Assembly (NCBI RefSeq): GCF_000812565.1
Contig: NZ_JTAM01000002.1
Location: 248,001-312,000 of the forward strand
Source of the DNA: Flammeovirga sp. OC4
Lineage (GTDB): Bacteria; Bacteroidota; Bacteroidia; Cytophagales; Flammeovirgaceae
Direction of reading: 5' to 3'
Length of the DNA stretch: 64,000 nucleotides
Numbering within the stretch: the first letter of the stretch is position 1; every line of letters starts with the position of its first letter. The notes beneath the pieces are model-generated. The model had not been told where the DNA came from and made no database searches. It saw nothing but the letters and a program-made list of their open reading frames with translations. Made by a program: the position numbers and the translations under genes. Below, in pieces: positions 1 to 7,498 of the stretch.

Positions 1-230
1 AGTGGCATATTTTCAATAGGAGCATTAATTACTTCAGTAGTCATCTTCTCCCAGAATGAGATGACGCATTCTTTTATCAATTCTTTTTTACTTGGGAAAT
101 AATGATATACCGCTCCTTTTGATAACCCTGAGGCTTTGATGACTTGGTTTAAGGAAACATCATTCATACTGTGTTCTCCAAAAAGTTCTAATGCAACTTC
201 TATTATTTGTGCTTTACTATCTTTCTCCAT
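1..230 (-). CDS. TetR family transcriptional regulator, N-terminal part (cut by window edge)
   Basis: The reverse strand from 230 encodes a typical TetR N-terminal DNA-binding domain. An N-terminal helix (KAQIIEVALELF) is followed by the helix-turn-helix core (VSLNQVIKASGLSKGAVYHY) and then FPSKKELIKE, which is the family signature. About 76 residues are visible; the ligand-binding C-terminal domain lies before base 1. The ATG at 228-230 is the natural start. A near-perfect palindrome at 249-266 lies just upstream and probably serves as its own operator. The family usually represses itself and a neighbouring efflux or metabolic gene; the regulated partner is not visible here. Family assignment is secure, ligand unknown. 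Confidence 0.93.
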   Translation of the reverse strand, partial: MEKDSKAQIIEVALELFGEHSMNDVSLNQVIKASGLSKGAVYHYFPSKKELIKECVISFWEKMTTEVINAPIENMP

Positions 231-248
231 TTGATTATTTTTCTTTAC

Positions 249-266
249 AAACCAACCGGTCGGTTT
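249..266. promoter_or_regulatory. Palindromic operator upstream of the tetR gene
   Basis: AAACCAACCGGTCGGTTT is an 18-base palindrome centred on ACCGGT with a single mismatched pair of positions. It sits 19 bases upstream of the TetR start codon. Dyads of the A-C-C-G-A-C-C-G-G-T-C-G-G-T kind are common TetR operators, so autoregulation is likely. The palindrome is seen; the binding is inferred. Confidence 0.72.
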
Positions 267-328
267 AAAGGTAGTGAAAAAAATTGAAAACCAATAATCA
301 ACAATAAAAAAGAGTTAAAAATAAAAAA

Positions 329-356
329 ACAGACCTAGCTCAAAAGCTAGGTCTGT
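329..356 (-). terminator. Rho-independent terminator hairpin
   Basis: A perfect 12-base-pair stem (ACAGACCTAGCT / AGCTAGGTCTGT) with a CAAA loop. It is preceded on the plus strand by an A-run, which gives a U-tract on the minus transcript. It ends the minus-strand transcript of the 442-1575 gene before tetR. Confidence 0.85.
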
Positions 357-441
357 TTGTATATTAATAGTTACCATTATCGGTATTTGTTTGTGTCTTT
401 ATTGCAATAAATTAGTCACATAACAATAGTATGAGAAGTAA

Positions 442-1575
442 TTACTTGTGGATAAAAGCAGGAGATTCTTTAAATGTATCTATGTGGAATTTTTTCACCA
501 CCTTTTTGTCTTTTGTAATAGTAATGTACTTGTTTTCTGAATTTACATTGTATTTGTGATGCTCCATTATTACTAAGGAATCATTTTCATCGACCTCTTC
601 TACTTTGTAGCCAGTTTTCGTTTTGAACTCTGTTAAAAGTATGTTTTGGTAATAAATTCCCATCCATTTTTTATTGTGGGGTTTTAAAAGGATGTCATGA
701 TGAACGTGGTAAGTCTTCAATTTAAGTTTATCACTATTCAACATTTGGAAATATTCTTTGTCGATATCAATCATGTACTCACCATCGAAAGCGATATCTT
801 TTCCAGATTTTTTATCTTTCAAGTGTAGCCATGAATAATAGTTGTTTTCAATCGTGTAACCTTCTTCGATTGATTTAGCTTCTTTTGCAATAGAACTAGG
901 AAGGTCTGCTTTTAGGCGAATTTCTTCATGATCTTCCACTTTATGGATGTAGTGGTTGCCTAAAAGGAATTGTTCCATTTCAGAAAGATCAGAAGGAACT
1001 TCCTCAACGACAACAACAACCTCTTCTTTTTCTTCCTCTTTTTCAGCAATTTTTTTCTTGCCTTCAACGTCAATTACCTCAAACTCTTGTTTTTCATCAC
1101 CAATAACAACGATGTCTTGAGGACTATAAGCAATAGAATCAACTTTTTTCTCTACAGCGGGGTACTCTGTAGGGGATCCTTTTTCTAGGCTTCCCATTTT
1201 AGCTGTAACATTTTCAACTCTATTATTAAAATAGCGATAATCAATGAATTGAATGTGTCTTAGTCTTACCGAAGAAACTACTTGTTTGTTTTTTCTTACG
1301 GCAACATATCCATAGTCAGAAGGGTTACTTTTAAATGTGACTACCTTATTCTTTCTAGTTATTGGATATTCTTTTTCAACATCATTGATCATTGTAAGTA
1401 GTGAAAGATGGTTGGCATCGTTGATATTGTCAACAAACGCATGATATTCACCATCTTTTTCTGAAATGAGCAAAACTCCATTCCAAGTATTATTATTAGC
1501 GAAAGCACTGAGTAAAAATATTCCTGTCGTGAGTAATAATAATCGAAAAGAGTTTAGCAAGGGCGAAATTCTCAT
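442..1575 (-). CDS. Secreted protein of unknown function, paralogue of the next gene
   Basis: A 377-residue protein with an N-terminal signal peptide (hydrophobic residues about 9-26, ending near SAFA). I do not recognise a named family. It shares two blocks with the neighbouring 1636-2847 product. The N-terminal block starts with W-x-GVLL, has an acidic A-F-x-D motif and ends in VVSSVRL. The C-terminal block contains SWL, FDGE, a D-x-x-YF motif, a KP(H/Y)NKK motif and a final LVI strand. The middle (about 150-205) is different, acidic and low-complexity, with runs of E and V. The shared blocks look beta-rich. It is probably periplasmic or surface exposed. The two genes are tandem, co-oriented and 60 bases apart, so they look like a tandem duplication transcribed together. 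Confidence 0.8.
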   Translation of the reverse strand: MRISPLLNSFRLLLLTTGIFLLSAFANNNTWNGVLLISEKDGEYHAFVDNINDANHLSLLTMINDVEKEYPITRKNKVVTFKSNPSDYGYVAVRKNKQVVSSVRLRHIQFIDYRYFNNRVENVTAKMGSLEKGSPTEYPAVEKKVDSIAYSPQDIVVIGDEKQEFEVIDVEGKKKIAEKEEEKEEVVVVVEEVPSDLSEMEQFLLGNHYIHKVEDHEEIRLKADLPSSIAKEAKSIEEGYTIENNYYSWLHLKDKKSGKDIAFDGEYMIDIDKEYFQMLNSDKLKLKTYHVHHDILLKPHNKKWMGIYYQNILLTEFKTKTGYKVEEVDENDSLVIMEHHKYNVNSENKYITITKDKKVVKKFHIDTFKESPAFIHK

Positions 1576-1635
1576 AATTTTAGATTAAAGAAATACATTT
1601 ATATTTATTAAAGTAATAGTTGCAAAAATAAGGGA

Positions 1636-2847
1636 TTATTCTCGGTAGTAAAAATGTTCTTCTTGATGAAATATAGCTTTGTTGATTTTAAGTATAACTT
1701 TTTTCTTATTTTTTATCTCTAAAAGCTCTTTCTCGTTGCGAATTGAATAGTTTTGGGAACCGGTCGTTATCACTAACGTATTGTCATCTAACATTTTGAG
1801 TCGATACTCTTTGTCCGATTTTATGGCGGAAAGCTCATTTTTTTCATAGAAAATTCCAAGTAGTTTCTTATTGTAGGGCTTAATGAAAAGGTGATGTTGA
1901 AGAAGAAAGTTTTTGATTTTTTCTTTATTTTCATATTGTATATTGAAGTATTTATCATCGACTTCAAATATAGCTTCTCCGTCGAAAGCAAACCTTTCGT
2001 CTGTGGTTTTGTGGCTTAAGTAAAGCCAAGAGTGATAATCAGTAATGATTTCATATTCATCATCGAATTTTCTAGCATCATTTTTCACTTCAGTACTTAC
2101 CTTAGCTGTTTTGGGAGCATAGGTAGGGTATCTTGATTCATGGATGTATTTTTCAAATAACATATAGTTGGTAAAGAATATTTCTTCTTTTTTAACCTTT
2201 TTTTCTGTTACTTGATCTTGTCCTGAATATTGGATGTCCTCATCAAGGATAATTGTACTGGAAGCATAAACATACTTCTGTGATGTGTCAATGACGGCAT
2301 TTATTTTGTCAGGGTCACGTTCTTCTACCAAAGTAAAACCTGTATTTAACTTTTCAGCTGGTAAAATATCACGAGGCTGTTCATTTCCATCATCATCAGA
2401 ATCGTCAATAGTAGCATATCTTCTAGGAGTAAACTCATAACCAAGCCTTTTGTCAGTATTTTTCATAACAGACATTCTGGCATTGAGGTAATACTCTTTC
2501 GAAGGCATTGCTTCTGAAAGCCTAACCGATGACACGACAAAACCTAATTTTTTGACTAAGATAAAGCCTTCGGGTTCGTTTTTGGGCGATATAGCTATTC
2601 TCACGAGACGGCCATATTTCTTTACCTTGTGCGTAACTTTCTTTCCATCAATATTTGCAATAATTACTAAATCGTCAATGCTTTCGGTTTTGTCAATGAA
2701 AGCAGTGATTTCTTTATCCGTTTTGTGTGTTAATAACACCCCATCCCAGAATGGAGCGAGACTATCAGCATTTAAAGGTAAAGTGACAGCAAGTAGTAAT
2801 AGTATTGATAGTAATGTAATATAACTTTTAGCGTATAAGATCATCAT
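1636..2847 (-). CDS. Secreted protein of unknown function, paralogue of the 442-1575 product
   Basis: A 403-residue protein starting with two consecutive ATGs (2845 and 2842) and a signal peptide (hydrophobic residues about 9-25, cleavage near NADS). It carries the same N-terminal block (W-x-GVLL ... VVSSVRL) and C-terminal block (SWL, FDGE, D-D-K-YF, KPYNKK, LGIFYEK, LVI) as its neighbour. Its central 130 residues are unrelated and include a short DDSDDDG acidic run. It is first in the pair. A weak TATATTTG -7 match lies at 2924-2931 on the minus strand. No enzyme motif is visible, and function is unknown. Confidence 0.8.
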   Translation of the reverse strand: MMILYAKSYITLLSILLLLAVTLPLNADSLAPFWDGVLLTHKTDKEITAFIDKTESIDDLVIIANIDGKKVTHKVKKYGRLVRIAISPKNEPEGFILVKKLGFVVSSVRLSEAMPSKEYYLNARMSVMKNTDKRLGYEFTPRRYATIDDSDDDGNEQPRDILPAEKLNTGFTLVEERDPDKINAVIDTSQKYVYASSTIILDEDIQYSGQDQVTEKKVKKEEIFFTNYMLFEKYIHESRYPTYAPKTAKVSTEVKNDARKFDDEYEIITDYHSWLYLSHKTTDERFAFDGEAIFEVDDKYFNIQYENKEKIKNFLLQHHLFIKPYNKKLLGIFYEKNELSAIKSDKEYRLKMLDDNTLVITTGSQNYSIRNEKELLEIKNKKKVILKINKAIFHQEEHFYYRE

Positions 2848-3164
2848 TTTTTTCCAATAATTAGGAGAGTTACCTATTTAACGGACAATCCATAACTATT
2901 ATTTTAATGAAAACTTTTAAAATCAAATATAATTATATTTATGTGATATTGTTCATTTTGAAATAATACTTTTGGGGTAAGACTGTCAATAATTCTGTTA
3001 AATTATTGTAAGTAAAACCTAATGAAATTGTACACTATATTATATATAATAACCTAAAATACACATTTATAACCGAGATTAGAAGCTTACGTAAGAAATT
3101 AGGGCGATACTCTTTTTCAAGAGTATCGCCCTAATTTCTTTTTCTAACCTATTGAAAGTGAGAG
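2848..3164. other. Intergenic region, 317 bases
   Basis: AT-rich spacer between two minus-strand genes. It holds the strong terminator of the upstream acyltransferase gene (3093-3140) and a possible minus-strand -7 element (2924-2931) for the 1636-2847 gene. No open reading frame or repeat of note was seen. Confidence 0.6.
3093..3140 (-). terminator. Strong terminator hairpin after the acyltransferase gene
   Basis: A perfect 22-base-pair stem (AAGAAATTAGGGCGATACTC... at 3093-3114 with its complement at 3119-3140) and a four-base TTTC loop. A/T-rich arms at both ends allow action in both directions. Confidence 0.85.
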
Positions 3165-4028
3165 TTATGCTTCTTTTTCTTCGTTTTTAAAGACTGGCTT
3201 GTCATCTGGATTCTGTCCAATAGCATTTGTAATTGTTTTTACAATTTCATCTACTGAAGCATCATTTGAGAACTGAATAGGATCTTTAATTTCTACTTTC
3301 AGTTTAGTACCTCTTTTTTTGAAGAAAAGTCCTTTTTTGTCAAAAGCTCTTCTAAAACCGTCAATAACAATAGGAACTACAACAGGATTGTAGCTTTTAA
3401 TGATGTTACCTGTTCCTTTTCTTACCGGAGCGTACGGGCTAGTTGTGCCTTGTGGAAAAGTAACTAACCAACCTTGATCTAATGCTTTCTTGATTTTCAA
3501 TGGAGCATTAATGTCTGCACCTCTTTTTACATCCTTTCCTTGTGCTCTCCAAGATCTCTTTACAGTCACAGCGCCAGCCAATGAGAAAATCTTTGGTATG
3601 ATACCACTTTGTTTCATTGTTTCTTCCGCTGCTACATAATAAGTGTTTACTCGCGGATTTAACATATAAATAGGCAAGGCTGCAACTCCTTTTTTAAAAC
3701 CCCATTTTGCACTGGCAAAAATGTGATAGAAAGAAATTACGTCAGTGTAATAAGTTTGATGATTCGATACAAACAATACATTGTTTTTTGGGAGATCGTT
3801 CAACTTTTCCATACCCTTTACCTGCAAATTATTATGCAGTTTGAGGCGTGGGTAAGTAAAAGCTGCCAATGTACCTATGATCATCCTTTTTAAGAAAAGA
3901 ATATTACCAAAGTTATCTCTTCTTATAAGTTGAAACTTCTTTTTATTAGGATTTATATCTTTTGCTTCATTAAAAACATCTGTAATTTTTGTTCCCATCT
4001 CGTTACTCCCTTTATTCTTATCTTTCAT
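3165..4028 (-). CDS. PlsC-like phospholipid/glycerol acyltransferase
   Basis: A 287-residue protein matching the lysophospholipid (1-acyl-glycerol-3-phosphate) acyltransferase fold. Motif I is SNHQTYYTDV (residues 88-97), a hydrophobic strand precedes it, and motif III is FPQGTTSPY (191-199) followed by a KGTG stretch. These enzymes transfer acyl groups to glycerolipids at the inner membrane. Two details differ from the canonical family. The His90-Asp96 pair is spaced H(X)5D instead of H(X)4D, and the usual FPEG glutamate is Gln193. It may acylate a different lipid, for example an ornithine or glycine lipid. A 48-residue basic N-terminal extension precedes the core. Start at ATG 4026-4028; transcribed alone with its own terminator. 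Confidence 0.8.
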   Translation of the reverse strand: MKDKNKGSNEMGTKITDVFNEAKDINPNKKKFQLIRRDNFGNILFLKRMIIGTLAAFTYPRLKLHNNLQVKGMEKLNDLPKNNVLFVSNHQTYYTDVISFYHIFASAKWGFKKGVAALPIYMLNPRVNTYYVAAEETMKQSGIIPKIFSLAGAVTVKRSWRAQGKDVKRGADINAPLKIKKALDQGWLVTFPQGTTSPYAPVRKGTGNIIKSYNPVVVPIVIDGFRRAFDKKGLFFKKRGTKLKVEIKDPIQFSNDASVDEIVKTITNAIGQNPDDKPVFKNEEKEA

Positions 4029-4426
4029 GTTATATAAAATAATGACGTTTTACAGCTCAATTATGTAAATTAGTGCTAGTGATAATGTATGCAAGCATAC
4101 TAAAATGTATCCTTCGAAAACTAGGTTTTATACAATTATACGAAATTATTAATGTTAAAACCGATGTTTTTTCATGACATTTACCAACCTTCATGATGAA
4201 TGTTGATTCTGACTTAAATTAAAGAACAAATCATTCATTTATTTCTTAAAAAAAAACTTAAGGAATGTTTATAGAAGACAAAAATAAGAAAAAAATAGCT
4301 GCAAGAAGCTTGTTTAAACTCTTTAAGGATTCTTATTCAATGTTTTAGTAGGTAAAAGCTTGTCTGTTATAAAAAATAGAGTTACATTTGCAGGCATTTC
4401 GAGGAAAAAACAATATCGAAGAGACA
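4029..4426. other. Divergent intergenic region upstream of rplU, 398 bases
   Basis: AT-rich spacer between the divergent acyltransferase and rplU genes. It contains the rplU promoter at 4360-4390. Nothing else is recognisable, and no stable leader hairpin was seen in the short 36-base stretch between promoter and start codon. Confidence 0.6.
4360..4390 (+). promoter_or_regulatory. Bacteroidota-type promoter of rplU-rpmA
   Basis: A TTG at 4360-4362 and TACATTTG at 4383-4390 are separated by 20 bases. This matches the Bacteroidota housekeeping sigma consensus (-33 TTTG, -7 TAnnTTTG, spacer 19-21). Transcription would begin near 4397, 30 bases before the rplU ATG. Confidence 0.8.
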
Positions 4427-4738
4427 ATGTACGCAATTGTAGAAATAGCAGGACAGCAATTCAAAGTAGAAGAAAATAAATATATCTATACTCATAAGTT
4501 AGACTCTGAAGAGGGTGCAGCTGTTGAGTTTGATAAAGTTCTTCTTGTTGATAACGCTGACAACGTATCAGTAGGTGCACCAACTGTAGAAGGTGCTAAA
4601 GTGACAGGTAAAGTACTTGGTCACGTGAAAGGCGAAAAAGTTATCGTCTTCAAAAAGAAGAGAAGAAAAGGATACAGAGTGAAGAACGGTCATAGACAAC
4701 ACTTCACAAAGGTTCTTATCGAAGGTATCTCTAACTAA
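4427..4738 (+). CDS. rplU: 50S ribosomal protein L21
   Basis: 103 residues beginning [14 protein letters not shown], the standard L21 N-terminus, and ending with the basic [16 protein letters not shown] segment that binds 23S rRNA. The length equals that of the E. coli protein. An in-frame TTG at 4388 would lengthen the protein, but it lies inside the -7 promoter element (4383-4390), so ATG 4427 is the start. It forms a two-gene operon with rpmA, 37 bases downstream, as in most bacteria. Confidence 0.98.
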   Translation: MYAIVEIAGQQFKVEENKYIYTHKLDSEEGAAVEFDKVLLVDNADNVSVGAPTVEGAKVTGKVLGHVKGEKVIVFKKKRRKGYRVKNGHRQHFTKVLIEGISN

Positions 4739-4775
4739 TTGATTTTAGAAATCGAATCCATAACGATAAAAAAAC

Positions 4776-5036
4776 ATGGCACACAAAAAAGGAGCGGGTA
4801 GCTCAAGAAACGGTAGAGAGTCGGAAAGTAAACGACTTGGTGTGAAAATTTTCGGTGGATCAGCAGCTAAAGCTGGTAATATCCTTGTTAGACAACGTGG
4901 AACTACACACCACCCAGGTCAAAACGTAGGAATGGGAAAAGATCACACTTTATTTGCACTAGTTGACGGAACTGTAGAGTTCAAAAAGAAGAGACTAGGA
5001 AGATCTTTCATCTCAGTAATCCCAACTGCTGAATAG
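4776..5036 (+). CDS. rpmA: 50S ribosomal protein L27
   Basis: 86 residues starting [16 protein letters not shown], the conserved L27 N-terminus that reaches toward the peptidyl transferase centre, followed by the RLGVKIFGG and [11 protein letters not shown] motifs. No cleavable N-terminal extension of the Firmicutes type is present. It is co-transcribed with rplU and followed by a strong terminator at 5061-5093. Confidence 0.98.
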   Translation: MAHKKGAGSSRNGRESESKRLGVKIFGGSAAKAGNILVRQRGTTHHPGQNVGMGKDHTLFALVDGTVEFKKKRLGRSFISVIPTAE

Positions 5037-5414
5037 TAAGTAGGTTTATTGCAGATTTAGAGGTTCAAACCTAATAGCATTAGGTTTGGACCTTTTTTTG
5101 TCAAAGTTCTTGAGGTAAAAGCAGTGAAATGAATTATTTTTCAATCATTTCAGTTTTTTTGCTACTCAAAAACTCTTTGATAAAAACGATTAGTACATTT
5201 TAAATAAAAAGTACCTTAAAGAAAGAGTAAGCAGGACTCTTCTCTAGGGTATCAATTGATTTTGCGTTATTAAAGTGAGCTTCTCAAGCATTTTTTTCTA
5301 ATTAATGTTACTGTACTATTTTAATAAGTAACATTTGATTTATTTTAGCGCAAATATTTCAGTATCTTTATAAGACCTATTAATATCTCAATCAGATAAA
5401 AGGGGAAAGTTTGA
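5037..5414. other. Intergenic region between rpmA and dnaA, 378 bases
   Basis: Contains the rpmA terminator and then about 310 bases of AT-rich sequence upstream of dnaA. I looked for TTATCCACA-like DnaA boxes and found no cluster, so an origin is not supported here. No clear TAnnTTTG promoter was found either. Confidence 0.55.
5061..5099 (+). terminator. Terminator of rplU-rpmA
   Basis: A 15-base-pair stem (5061-5075 with 5079-5093, one G-U pair) closes on an AGC loop and runs straight into a T-tract. This is a classic intrinsic terminator. Confidence 0.92.
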
Positions 5415-7451
5415 ATGATTAATGATTGTGTAACAGTTTGGCGTGAATGCTTAAACATCATCAAAAATGAAATCTCTACGCAGAGTTTTCACACGTGGTT
5501 TATGCCTATTAAACCCGTTAAACTGGAAAATAATGTTCTTACGATCGCTGTTCCAAGCCCTTTTTTCTATGAGTGGTTAGAAGAATACTATGTGCATGTA
5601 TTGAAGAAAGCGATTGATGCTGTATTAGGACCCAATGGTAAATTAGAGTATTCAATTATGGTCTCAAGAAGACCTAAAAATGCACCTTTCACTGTTCAAA
5701 GAAGACAACAACCTGCCCCAAACAACGGAGGAGGATATGACCCATATGGTAATAATTACAACCCATCGTATGGTCAACAAAATCCGCCGTCTTCTACTCC
5801 TTCTCAAGGACAGCAACAGTATAACAATACAGGAGGATACCCTCCTCAACAACCTTCTACTCCTTCATCAACGCCTCAGTACCCTAATTCACCTGTGAAT
5901 CAAGAGTCACCAAGTACTCCTCCCTCACAGCAAGGAAATAATAATTCTATACCTCCATATACCAATCCACCTTCGGAACAGCAAGACGCTCCTTATGGTA
6001 GAAATAATGAAGGTAGAGGTGGAAGAGAAAACCCTGAGAATCAAAATCCGTTTGGGAATGATGCTTTCGGAGCAAATTCTCCAATAGATACACAACAACA
6101 GAACTCTATGAGAGGGAATGATTCGGAGCCATCAATGCCTTCTCAAAGTTGGAGAGAAACATCAAATCAGAATACAGCCTTTCCTAGTGAAAGTCAAAGT
6201 GAGAATTTAGGTGGTACGCAAAGTAATCGCTACCAAAATCCTCCACAATACAGAAAGAGTCAATCACAGCAATTGCCTCAATACAGATCTTCATCCACTC
6301 CAAAAAGCAATCCTGAGGAACAAGCTCGCCCATATATGAATAATATGGGAGCAGAAAACCCTTCTGGATTTGTTGATCATTTTAGAGTACCAAATGCTCA
6401 AGAGAGTTCGTATAGAGATTCTTATTTGAATCCAACTTATACTTTTGAGACATTTATAGAAGGAGATTGTAACCGTTTAGCTAGATCTGCAAGTATTGCA
6501 ATTGCACGTAGACCTGGCGAAACAGCATTCAACCCACTAGTAGTTTATGGTGGTGTTGGGTTGGGTAAAACCCATCTTGCTCAAGCTGTTGGTAATGAAG
6601 TAAAGAGAAACGATCCTAGTAAATTCGTGCTTTATGTAACTTCAGAACAATTTACCACACAGTTTATCGAAGCACTAAGAAATAATAATGTTCAGCAGTT
6701 TACCAACTACTATTTACAAGTAGATGTGTTGATTGTGGATGATATTCAGTTCTTAGCGAAAAAAGAAAAAACACAGGAAAATTTCTTCCATATATTCAAC
6801 CGTCTTCACCAAAACGGTAAGCAGATTATTATGACTACTGACCGTCCGCCAAGAAGTTTGGAAGGGTTGACAGACCGTCTATTATCTCGTTTTAAGTGGG
6901 GATTAACTGCAGACATACAAAAGCCTGATTTCGAAACAAGAATTGCTATCGTAAAGCAAAAACTGATGGCAGAAGGGGTGAATGTACCTGATGACGTAGT
7001 TGAATATTTATCTTACAATATCGATTCAAACATTAGAGAATTGGAAGGTACGTTAGTCTCTCTATTAGCGAATGCTTCTTTAATGCAAAAAGAAATTGAT
7101 TTAGACATGGCCAAAAATGCCTTGTTGAATATTGTGAGAAATACAGAAAAGGAAATTACGATTGATTTTATTCAGCAAATCGTATCTGAATATTTTGGTA
7201 TTTCAGTGGAAGAACTAAAATCAAAAACAAGAAAGAAAGATATCGCTCAAGCCAGACAAATTGCGATGTATTTTTCAAAGGAATATACGAAAGAACCTTT
7301 GAAAACGATTGGTAATCAGTTTGGAGGGCGTGATCATAGTACTGTAGTACATGCAAGTAAAGCAGTGACAAAACGAACAGCTTCTGATTCTCTTTACAAT
7401 AGAATTTTAGAGGAGTTGTTAGATCAAATGAACATCAAAAGTAAAGGGTAA
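5415..7451 (+). CDS. dnaA: Chromosomal replication initiator DnaA with a greatly expanded linker
   Basis: A 678-residue DnaA, against roughly 450-480 for typical homologues. Domain I (1-85) has the expected WRECLNIIKNEIS and FHTWFMPIKP motifs for DnaB/DnaA interaction. Domain II (about 95-337) is a roughly 240-residue tract dominated by Q, N, P, S and G, much longer than the usual short linker. The AAA+ domain III follows: Walker A GGVGLGKT at 379-386, Walker B VDDIQFL near 445, then RLLSRFKWGL. Domain IV ends with the DNA-binding signature GGRDHSTVVHA. All catalytic motifs are intact, so it should be functional. ATG 5415 follows a purine-rich AAAAGGGGAAAG. The next gene begins 47 bases downstream. 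Confidence 0.97.
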   Translation: MINDCVTVWRECLNIIKNEISTQSFHTWFMPIKPVKLENNVLTIAVPSPFFYEWLEEYYVHVLKKAIDAVLGPNGKLEYSIMVSRRPKNAPFTVQRRQQPAPNNGGGYDPYGNNYNPSYGQQNPPSSTPSQGQQQYNNTGGYPPQQPSTPSSTPQYPNSPVNQESPSTPPSQQGNNNSIPPYTNPPSEQQDAPYGRNNEGRGGRENPENQNPFGNDAFGANSPIDTQQQNSMRGNDSEPSMPSQSWRETSNQNTAFPSESQSENLGGTQSNRYQNPPQYRKSQSQQLPQYRSSSTPKSNPEEQARPYMNNMGAENPSGFVDHFRVPNAQESSYRDSYLNPTYTFETFIEGDCNRLARSASIAIARRPGETAFNPLVVYGGVGLGKTHLAQAVGNEVKRNDPSKFVLYVTSEQFTTQFIEALRNNNVQQFTNYYLQVDVLIVDDIQFLAKKEKTQENFFHIFNRLHQNGKQIIMTTDRPPRSLEGLTDRLLSRFKWGLTADIQKPDFETRIAIVKQKLMAEGVNVPDDVVEYLSYNIDSNIRELEGTLVSLLANASLMQKEIDLDMAKNALLNIVRNTEKEITIDFIQQIVSEYFGISVEELKSKTRKKDIAQARQIAMYFSKEYTKEPLKTIGNQFGGRDHSTVVHASKAVTKRTASDSLYNRILEELLDQMNIKSKG

Positions 7452-7498
7452 CCCTTCTATCTAACCCTATTTTTTAGCATTGATAATCCTATTATTGA

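Noticed and set aside
970-1188. Plus-strand frame of 72 codons rich in Phe
   Set aside because: It is the complement of the acidic Glu/Lys stretch of the 442-1575 gene and has no start signals.
4388-4426. N-terminal extension of L21 from TTG 4388
   Set aside because: The codon lies inside the TACATTTG -7 promoter box, and the standard L21 N-terminus begins at ATG 4427.
5100-5414. Replication origin next to dnaA
   Set aside because: No cluster of TTATCCACA-like boxes or AT-rich 13-mers was found in the spacer.
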